Source: CAMAUF01 sp046152925
Lineage (GTDB): Bacteria; Chloroflexota; Dehalococcoidia; Tepidiformales; Tepidiformaceae
NCBI GenBank assembly: GCA_046152925.1
Contig: JBJXFX010000052.1
Coordinates: 1-18,491, forward strand
Reading direction: 5' to 3'
Length of the DNA: 18,491 bases
Shown here: piece by piece, positions 13,858 through 18,491 of the stretch
How the letters are laid out: each line of letters opens with the position of its first letter
Numbering within the stretch: position 1 is the first letter of the stretch
Position numbers and translations under genes: made by a program
The notes under the pieces: model-generated
Told to the model about the DNA's origin: nothing
The model's input: only the letters and a program-made list of their open reading frames with translations
Databases searched by the model: none

Positions 13858-14882
13858 GCTTCGACTCTCCAGCCTTCCTCCTCGCGCTGCTGCTGATCCC
13901 GCTCGCGGTTGGGGCCTACGTCTGGGCCCAACTGCGCAAGAGCAGCTACGCCGTGCGCTTCACGAACCTCGACCTGCTCGCGAGCGTGGTCGAAAAGACG
14001 CCCGACTGGAAGCGGCACGTGCCGCCCGCGCTCTTCCTCGCTGCGCTGGCGGCGCTCGTCTTCGCGATGGCCCGGCCGCAGACCATCCTCCAGGTGCCGA
14101 AAGAAGAGGCGACCGTCGTCCTCGTAACCGACGTCTCGGGTTCGATGAACGCGACCGACGTCGAGCCGTCGCGCCTCGAAGCCGCGAAAGAATCCGCCGA
14201 AAAGCTGATCGACAAGCTGCCAAAGGGGTTCCAAATGTCCCTGGTGGCCTTCGCGAGCGGCGTCTCGACCGTCGTGCCCCCCACCGACGACAAGGAGCTG
14301 ATGCTCGCCGGCGTGCAGTCGCTGCGCAGCGTCGGCGGCACGGCGATGGGCGACGCGCTGATGCAGGCGATCGACATCGCGCGGCCGCCCCAGCTCGCCG
14401 ACGCCCCGCCGGCCACGAACCCGCAGGGGACGCCCGTGCCAACGCCGTCGCCCGTCCCGATCCGCCCGGAAGACCTGAAGCCGGCGATTATCATCTTGCT
14501 TTCCGACGGCAAGAACTCCACCGGCCGGGCCGACCCGATCGAGGCCGCCACCTTGGCCGCCGAAAAGAAGATTCCCGTCTTCACGATCGCGCTTGGCACC
14601 CCGGACGGTGTCGTCGACGTGCCGGACCAGTTCGGCAACCTGCGCCGGATCGCGGTGCCGCCCGACGAGGTGACGCTCGAACAGATCGCGAAGATTACGG
14701 ACGGCAAGTTCTATGCCGCCGAAAGCGCCACCGACCTCGGCGACGTGTACGAGAACCTCGGGTCCAAAATCGGATTCCGCGACGAAGAGAGCGAGATCAC
14801 CTGGTGGTTCGCCGCCGCCGCCGCCGCCCTGATGCTGGCCGCGGGCGGGCTCTCGCTCTGGTGGTTCAACCGCTTCCCGTAA
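13854..14882 (+). CDS. Membrane-anchored VWA domain protein, BatA-like
   Basis: A 342-residue BatA-like protein. It has two N-terminal membrane segments (about 6-25 and 56-73), the second followed by the ARPQ motif typical of the family, a VWA domain (about 86-305) and a C-terminal membrane segment (about 316-337). The metal-ion-dependent adhesion site is complete: D93-V-S95-G-S97, T163 in GGTAMGDAL and D218 in LLSDGK. A Pro/Thr-rich insertion (about 183-203) lies inside the VWA domain. In Bacteroides the related Bat operon was linked to aerotolerance, but the general function is chaperone or envelope maintenance with MoxR. The ATG at 13854 overlaps the preceding TGA by four bases. BatB and a BatC-type TPR gene are not in this operon. 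Confidence 0.92.
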   Translation: MSFDSPAFLLALLLIPLAVGAYVWAQLRKSSYAVRFTNLDLLASVVEKTPDWKRHVPPALFLAALAALVFAMARPQTILQVPKEEATVVLVTDVSGSMNATDVEPSRLEAAKESAEKLIDKLPKGFQMSLVAFASGVSTVVPPTDDKELMLAGVQSLRSVGGTAMGDALMQAIDIARPPQLADAPPATNPQGTPVPTPSPVPIRPEDLKPAIIILLSDGKNSTGRADPIEAATLAAEKKIPVFTIALGTPDGVVDVPDQFGNLRRIAVPPDEVTLEQIAKITDGKFYAAESATDLGDVYENLGSKIGFRDEESEITWWFAAAAAALMLAAGGLSLWWFNRFP

Positions 14883-14900
14883 ACGGCGCCACCGGCCGCG

Positions 14901-15368
14901 TCAGGCGTGGATGTCCAAGGCGAGCCGCGCGTTCAGGATCCCGAGCAGCCGGCGAAGCTCATCAAAGTCGGATGGCCCCATGAGCTTCGCCCACTCATCT
15001 TCGATGCCGCGCACGACCTCGCTCGCAAGCTCGTGCACGTCCCAGCCCGCCGGCGTCAGCCGGACGAACTTCGCGCGCCGATCGTCTGGGTCGGAGATGC
15101 GCTCAACGAGACCCCATCCCTCCATCGCATCAACCAGGTCGCCGAGCGCCTGCTTCGAGATCCCAATCCGCGCGGCAAGGTCGGTCTGACGGGTCCCGTC
15201 CGGGGGATGGTCGATCTGTTGGAAGACCGGCATGTGACTGAACGTCAGCCCGGGCTGGACATCGCTCAGCGCCAGGGCCACCCGGCGTCGCACTTCATCG
15301 GACGGGACCCGGAGGAGGGCGCCGATCAGCCGTGGCTGGTCTTCGCTGTGACGATGTGGCTCAACCAT
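14901..15368 (-). CDS. MarR family transcriptional regulator
   Basis: A 155-residue MarR-type regulator. The winged helix-turn-helix is visible as RQTDLAARIGISKQALGDLVDAMEGWGLVERISDPDDRRAKFVRLTPAG (about 60-108); the DPDDRR wing is characteristic of the family. Flanking helices (about 10-50 and 110-150) form the dimer interface. MarR proteins are usually repressors released by small phenolic or lipophilic ligands or by oxidation; there is no cysteine in this protein, so a thiol switch is not expected. A strong GGAGG lies six bases before the ATG at 15368. The gene is divergent from the ester-cyclase gene with 72 bases between them, which contain an operator candidate, so it probably controls itself and that neighbour. 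It converges on the VWA gene with an 18-base gap. Confidence 0.92.
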   Translation of the reverse strand: MVEPHRHSEDQPRLIGALLRVPSDEVRRRVALALSDVQPGLTFSHMPVFQQIDHPPDGTRQTDLAARIGISKQALGDLVDAMEGWGLVERISDPDDRRAKFVRLTPAGWDVHELASEVVRGIEDEWAKLMGPSDFDELRRLLGILNARLALDIHA

Positions 15369-15392
15369 TGATCACCTCCCGCCTCAATGTCG

Positions 15393-15403
15393 TAAGATAG
15401 ACT
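15393..15403. promoter_or_regulatory. Overlapping divergent -10 boxes between the MarR and ester-cyclase genes
   Basis: On the plus strand TAAGAT (15393-15398) and TAGACT (15398-15403) precede the cyclase gene. On the minus strand TATCTT (15399 down to 15394) precedes the MarR gene. The two promoters would be face to face, next to the operator candidate at 15402-15422. Confidence 0.4.
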
Positions 15404-15422
15404 GACGGTCAGGGTACCTGAC
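15402..15422. promoter_or_regulatory. Probable MarR operator with three CTGAC/GTCAG half-sites
   Basis: Half-sites are CTGAC at 15402-15406, GTCAG at 15408-15412 and CTGAC at 15418-15422. The first pair forms the palindrome CTGACGGTCAG; the last pair forms GTCAGGGTACCTGAC, a perfect six-base inverted repeat around GTA. The site overlaps the downstream edge of the -10 boxes and lies upstream of the AGGAGG site, an ideal place for repression of the cyclase gene. Confidence 0.6.
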
Positions 15423-15440
15423 TACACCAGGAGGAGCTAC

Positions 15441-15848
15441 ATGTCCAACAAACCCGCTGCCCGACGGATCCTCGAGGACGAGATTTCCAACGCCAACTTC
15501 GCAATCACCGAGGAACTCGTCCATCCGGACTTCTATGACCACACCAACCCGCCCGAACTCGCCAAGGGGATCGCCGGCCACCAAGGCATCATCCGCGTCT
15601 TCAAAGCGGCGTTCCCGGACCTCAAGTGGACCGTCGACGACATCCTCGAAGATGGCGACAAGGTCGTGGTTCGGACCACGGCCAACGCGACCCATAACGG
15701 CGACTTCTTTGGGGTTCCCGCCACCGGCCGGCACGTTTGCTTCAGCGGCGTCCATATCATGCGATTCCAGGACGGGAAGCTGATCGAGCACTGGGGCTCG
15801 AACGACGACCTTGGGCTCTTCCGGCAGCTCGGCGTCGTCAACGTCTAA
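15441..15848 (+). CDS. SnoaL-like ester cyclase / NTF2-fold protein
   Basis: A 135-residue SnoaL-like protein with the NTF2-type alpha+beta barrel. Family elements are FYDHTNPPELAKGIAGHQGIIRVFKAAFPDLKWTVDDILEDGDKVVVRTTANATHNGDFFGVPATGRHVCFSGVHIMRFQDGKLIEHWGSNDDLGLFRQLG, which match the usual G..G...f...fPD....v.d....gD.V..r....gth.g...G.p.tG......g....r...GkI.e.w...d. pattern. Relatives include polyketide cyclases and many uncharacterised hydrolase or isomerase-like proteins, so the substrate is not known. AGGAGG lies a few bases before the ATG at 15441. It is divergent from the MarR gene and probably its regulated target, perhaps in detoxification of a small aromatic compound. Confidence 0.87.
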   Translation: MSNKPAARRILEDEISNANFAITEELVHPDFYDHTNPPELAKGIAGHQGIIRVFKAAFPDLKWTVDDILEDGDKVVVRTTANATHNGDFFGVPATGRHVCFSGVHIMRFQDGKLIEHWGSNDDLGLFRQLGVVNV

Positions 15849-15947
15849 GGTAGGCATCCCGAGGCTGGCCAGCTTCGTGATCGGGGGGCACCCGGTGACG
15901 GGAGTCTCAATCGGGCCGTGCGAAATCCCCGCCGCTGACCCCCCCAA

Positions 15948-16163
15948 TTACGAGGCCGGTTCCAACTTCTTCACATCGTCGACGACGCCGAGGAGGATGC
16001 GGATGTCGACGCGATCCCCCGGCTTGGCGCCCTTATAGATGGACTCGGCCGCAACTCGGGCCTCGGTGATGCGGTCCGGCGCGTCCTTGAGGGCATAGGC
16101 GATGCGGAAATAACGCGTGCCATGGATGTCGTAGGGTTGGATTGCGGCGAGGATCGCTTCCAT
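15948..16163 (-). CDS. 71-residue protein of unknown function
   Basis: A 71-residue soluble protein with normal-looking composition and no family I recognise: MEAILAAIQPYDIHGTRYFRI, a middle helix PDRITEARVAAESIYKGAKPGD and a strand RVDIRILLGVVDDV before a short tail. The alternation of beta and helix suggests a small compact fold. The ATG at 16163 has no Shine-Dalgarno site but has TACACT exactly six bases upstream, matching the leaderless layout at 1001 and 2100, which supports both the gene and this start. It lies 36 bases after the membrane-protein gene on the same strand, so it may have its own promoter within that unit. Confidence 0.6.
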   Translation of the reverse strand: MEAILAAIQPYDIHGTRYFRIAYALKDAPDRITEARVAAESIYKGAKPGDRVDIRILLGVVDDVKKLEPAS

Positions 16164-16169
16164 CAAACG

Positions 16170-16175
16170 AGTGTA
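16170..16175 (-). promoter_or_regulatory. -10 box TACACT placed for leaderless transcription of the 71-residue protein
   Basis: TACACT, six bases, then the ATG at 16163. It lies in the 36-base gap after the membrane-protein gene. Confidence 0.45.
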
Positions 16176-16199
16176 GGGCCATTCGGCCCGCCGCGGTCG

Positions 16200-16871
16200 T
16201 TACAGAATGCCAGGTTCCCAGCGAGCCGGCGCTCCGATGACAAGCAGCACGATGAAGAGTGCGGTCACGAGCGTGAGATGTGCCCCCATCCACCATGTGC
16301 CGTGTGGGGTTTGGTCGCCGAAGGCATCGTGGAACTGATAATAGAAAGCGAGGATCACCAAGGCCGCAGCGCTTGAAACCACCACCCCGAGCACCTCGGA
16401 AACCGCTGACGCTGCATCCCAGAACAGATAGCTCGTGAGCGCGTTGAGCCAGGCGAACGTACCCAGAAAGGCGGCGGTCATCAGTGCGTACACCATGCCG
16501 GGCCGCGAATCCGGCTGCAATCCGAGCGTCTGATGTACCGCCCAAGCGACGGAAACGTCACGCAATGCCGTCCGCGTCTCCGGTTCAACCTCGTCCCACG
16601 CTGTTAGGGACTGAAGATTGAAGTAGGCGCCAAGCGCGTACCCCATCCGCGCAAAGACGAACAGGCAAAGCATGGGGATCACCCACCGTGCAACGTCGAA
16701 CTGGATCCGGAACTCGGCGGCTTGCTGCAGGGCCCTCCCGGTGTCGACAAGGTAGAAAATACCAAACACACCCAGGACGAAGGCGAAACTCAGCGTGCGG
16801 TTAAGGTCTCGCGCGAGTTGGTCGCTGCGTTGGAGGACGTATTCGAGGCTCACGTCGGTAGCCGCAGTCAT
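16200..16871 (-). CDS. Integral membrane protein, unknown function
   Basis: A 223-residue protein with four or five predicted membrane segments, at about 27-46, 60-82, 122-144, 150-172 and 190-212. A 24-residue amphipathic N-terminal part (SLEYVLQRSDQLARDLNRT) precedes the first segment. I recognise no transporter, enzyme or sensor motif. The ATG at 16871 is favoured over one at 16910: a GGGGGAG site lies seven bases upstream, and the longer form would overlap the crotonase gene by 35 bases. The crotonase stop is four bases before this start, so both are in one transcript and probably coupled, though no functional link is evident. Confidence 0.75.
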   Translation of the reverse strand: MTAATDVSLEYVLQRSDQLARDLNRTLSFAFVLGVFGIFYLVDTGRALQQAAEFRIQFDVARWVIPMLCLFVFARMGYALGAYFNLQSLTAWDEVEPETRTALRDVSVAWAVHQTLGLQPDSRPGMVYALMTAAFLGTFAWLNALTSYLFWDAASAVSEVLGVVVSSAAALVILAFYYQFHDAFGDQTPHGTWWMGAHLTLVTALFIVLLVIGAPARWEPGIL

Positions 16872-16875
16872 CCGC

Positions 16876-17649
16876 TCACTCCCCCAGCCACGTCGCACCT
16901 CGCTTCTCACGAGAGGCGAGCATGCCCTCTTTCGCGTCCGCGGTCGCGCCGGCGACCTTGCGCATCGTCTCGCCGAAGCGCACCGCCTGGTGAAAAGACA
17001 GCTCTTGGCCGCGATGGGCGACCTCCTTCGTCGCGCGGACGGCCAGCGGCGCCCCCTTACAGAGCCGCTCGGCGAGCGTCCGGGCCTCCGCCATCAGGTT
17101 GTCGTGGGGCACCACCTTCCAGACGAGCCCCATCTCCTTCGCCCGCTTCGCGTCGACGCGGTCGCCGATCAGGAGCAGCTCCATCGCGTTCTGCCAGCCC
17201 ACCGTCTTCGGCATCCGGATGGCGCCCTGGATCGTCGGCACGCCAAGCTGGACCTCCGGGAAGCCGAACTGCGCCTGGTCGCTCGCGATCACGAAGTCGC
17301 AGGCCGAAACGAGCGTGCAGGCGAAGCCGAGGCAGTAGCCGTTAACGGCGGCGACGATCGGCTTCCAGACCTCAAGGCCGTTTTCGAGCGAGGTGAAGGG
17401 CGGCGTCTCCCAGAAAGAGGCGGCCGTCGCGTCGCCGGCCCCACCGCCGCGGAGGTCGGCGCCGGCGCTAAACGCGCGGCCCGCTCCCGTGACGATCGCG
17501 ACCCACGCCTCGGTGTCATCGCGAAACCGGACCCAGGCGGCGTTGAGGTCGGCCCGGCGCTCGGCGTTGATCGCGTTGAGCGCTTCCGGCCGGTTGTAGG
17601 TGATGGTGGCGACGTGGCCATCGCGCTGATAGAGGACGGTCCCTGACAT
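16876..17649 (-). CDS. Enoyl-CoA hydratase/isomerase family protein (crotonase fold)
   Basis: A 257-residue crotonase-fold protein. The oxyanion-hole elements are GRAFSAGADLRGG (about 57-69) and AAVNGYCLGFACTLVSACDFVIAS (about 100-123). The helix with FGFPEVQLGVPTIQGAIRMPKTVG follows, then GDRVDAKRAKEMGLVWKVVP. By alignment with rat enoyl-CoA hydratase, the Glu164 equivalent is present (E132 in FPEV) but Glu144 is replaced by Thr112. One glutamate is compatible with some isomerases and hydrolases as well as with a slow hydratase, so the reaction is open. The ATG at 17649 follows GGGGGTG. The first residues MSGTVLYQRDGHVATITYNRPEALNAI match the family. It is not closely similar to the crotonase at 10278. 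Confidence 0.9.
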   Translation of the reverse strand: MSGTVLYQRDGHVATITYNRPEALNAINAERRADLNAAWVRFRDDTEAWVAIVTGAGRAFSAGADLRGGGAGDATAASFWETPPFTSLENGLEVWKPIVAAVNGYCLGFACTLVSACDFVIASDQAQFGFPEVQLGVPTIQGAIRMPKTVGWQNAMELLLIGDRVDAKRAKEMGLVWKVVPHDNLMAEARTLAERLCKGAPLAVRATKEVAHRGQELSFHQAVRFGETMRKVAGATADAKEGMLASREKRGATWLGE

Positions 17650-17673
17650 GTGCACCCCCAAGGCTGTTCGCGG

Positions 17674-17679
17674 AGCATA
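17674..17679 (-). promoter_or_regulatory. -10 box TATGCT for the crotonase-membrane protein unit
   Basis: TATGCT lies 24 bases before the ATG at 17649, leaving a leader of about 18 bases with the GGGGGTG site. No -35 box is seen. Confidence 0.35.
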
Positions 17680-17780
17680 GCGGGTGCGGGCGCCGGCGAG
17701 GGCGGCAAAATCAGAGCCCGGAGCGATCGAGCGACGGGGCCGAGACTCCGACCCAGGTTGCCTGACGGGCGGGATCGAGC

Positions 17781-17807
17781 TTCCGGCGGCCCGAGGCCGC
17801 CCCGGAA
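17781..17807. repeat. Strong GC hairpin in the divergent intergenic region
   Basis: Inner stem GGCGGCC (17785-17791) pairs with GGCCGCC (17795-17801) around a CGA loop. Outer arms TTCC and GGAA also pair after a two-base bulge. No T-run is present. The core resembles the hairpin at 5791-5806, so a REP-like element is possible. Confidence 0.45.
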
Positions 17808-17834
17808 ACGGCTTCGATTTGGTAGCGAACTGGT

Positions 17835-17840
17835 TACAGT
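17835..17840 (+). promoter_or_regulatory. -10 box TACAGT for the secreted protein gene
   Basis: TACAGT lies 31 bases before the ATG at 17872. The leader contains AAGGGCGG as a weak ribosome site. No -35 box is evident. Confidence 0.35.
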
Positions 17841-17871
17841 GCGCCCGACATCACGTTAAGGGCGGACGCTG

Positions 17872-18491
17872 ATGCGATACGCGCGTTCCTTGCTGGTCTA
17901 TGGTCTGATCGTGAGCGGAATCCTGCTTCCCATGCTGGGGGTGAGCACTGCGCGGGCGGAGCCATCTCATTACCCGGAACCCGTCGATACGGCGACGTTT
18001 CCGGCGAACGAAGACCCGCTCACGTTTGAGATCCGCTACCTTCTCCGGCCGGACGGCTGGCTCCTCGACCCCAACCTCCTCGGTTCGGGGGTCGTGGTTT
18101 GGAAAGAGACCGCCTCCGGGCGGGAGCGCGTGCTCAGCGTCGGGGTGCAGGGGCTCTGTCAGCCGCCGATCGAGGCCGAGTGCCGGCCGGCGAACGAGTG
18201 GATTACCGAGCGGTTCACGGTCGGGTCGACAAACGAGGCGTTCTTCCTCCGAATCGTCGGCACGCAAAGCATTTTCTGCGACTGGGACCCCGGGCCATGC
18301 CCGTTCGGCGACCCGCGCCCCCACATGAACCCGGCGCTCTACGCGATCGACAGCCCGGGGATCGGCGGCTATCTCCGGATCTGCGATGGCGGCGACCCGC
18401 CAAACTGTCCCGACCCGACGCCGGACCAGTGCGATGCCGAATCCGGGCCCATTGGCAACCGCGAGCTCGTCGTCGCGGGGACGTATGCGGG
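17872..18491 (+). CDS. Secreted cysteine-rich protein, unknown function (partial, runs off the window)
   Basis: An uninterrupted frame of 206 codons that is still open at the window end. The product starts with a signal peptide: MRYARS, a hydrophobic core (LLVYGLIVSGILLPMLGV) and STARA as a likely cleavage site. The mature part is beta-rich and holds at least seven cysteines, in short-spaced sets (GLCQPPIEAEC, FCDWDPGPC, ICDGGDPPNCPDPTPDQC), suggesting an exported disulfide-bonded or metal-bound fold. PRPHMNPALYAIDSPGIGGYLRICDGG has no recognised family match. The ATG at 17872 fits the signal peptide; a TACAGT box is 31 bases upstream. Other frames here are weaker and overlap it. Function unknown; the missing 3' part may hold the informative domain. 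Confidence 0.7.
   Translation, partial: MRYARSLLVYGLIVSGILLPMLGVSTARAEPSHYPEPVDTATFPANEDPLTFEIRYLLRPDGWLLDPNLLGSGVVVWKETASGRERVLSVGVQGLCQPPIEAECRPANEWITERFTVGSTNEAFFLRIVGTQSIFCDWDPGPCPFGDPRPHMNPALYAIDSPGIGGYLRICDGGDPPNCPDPTPDQCDAESGPIGNRELVVAGTYA

Noticed and set aside
1..18491. CRISPR arrays, tRNA or rRNA genes, insertion sequences, phage genes
   Set aside because: I looked for direct repeats with regular spacers, tRNA T-arm-like GGTTCGAATC words, transposase or integrase proteins and found none.

Overview
The window is GC-rich bacterial chromosome (no phage, plasmid or IS genes seen) with 25 supported or probable genes. Gene content points to a Chloroflexota-like or similar GC-rich, deep-branching heterotroph: a Uma2 nuclease, a retropepsin-like protease, a MoxR/DUF58/VWA operon, an atypical cytidylate-kinase-like protein, crotonases and a CECY-tailed Crp/Fnr regulator. 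This placement is inference from gene families and composition; no rRNA or tRNA is present to test it. Promoters mostly show only a -10 box of the form TAnnnT with no clear -35 box. At three genes that box lies exactly six bases before the ATG, which is the layout of leaderless transcripts; other genes carry ordinary GGAGG ribosome binding sites.

Layout. 1-2.0 kb: a Uma2 endonuclease and a small cupin (minus) diverge from an MDR quinone oxidoreductase (plus). 2.1-5.5 kb: a single-domain retropepsin-like protease (plus) converges on a minus-strand series: unknown gene, then a TPR protein with an N-terminal membrane anchor and a very long Pro/Ala/Val linker, then a six-helix membrane protein, then a MoaD/ThiS-like GG-tailed protein. 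5.5-7.7 kb: an accessory-looking stretch with a stub resembling the start of an MFS transporter, three very small minus-strand genes (one a 58-residue zinc ribbon), REP-like hairpins and a Crp/Fnr regulator. 7.7-10.3 kb: a secreted metalloprotease-like protein whose HExxH motif reads QEIGH, flanked by gene-poor DNA.

10.3-14.9 kb: a plus-strand block with a crotonase, a cytidylate-kinase-like protein and the tightly coupled moxR - DUF58 - VWA (BatA-like) operon, whose products probably form a chaperone/metal-binding complex at the membrane. 14.9-15.9 kb: a MarR regulator diverges from a SnoaL-like ester cyclase, with a three-half-site operator candidate between them. 15.9-17.7 kb: minus-strand crotonase, coupled membrane protein and a 71-residue unknown protein. 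The window ends inside a secreted cysteine-rich protein.

The clearest unusual features are the QEIGH protease, the repeated TAnnnT-N6-ATG starts, the cluster of tiny genes, and the MarR operator. I did not find a convincing new defence or mobile system.
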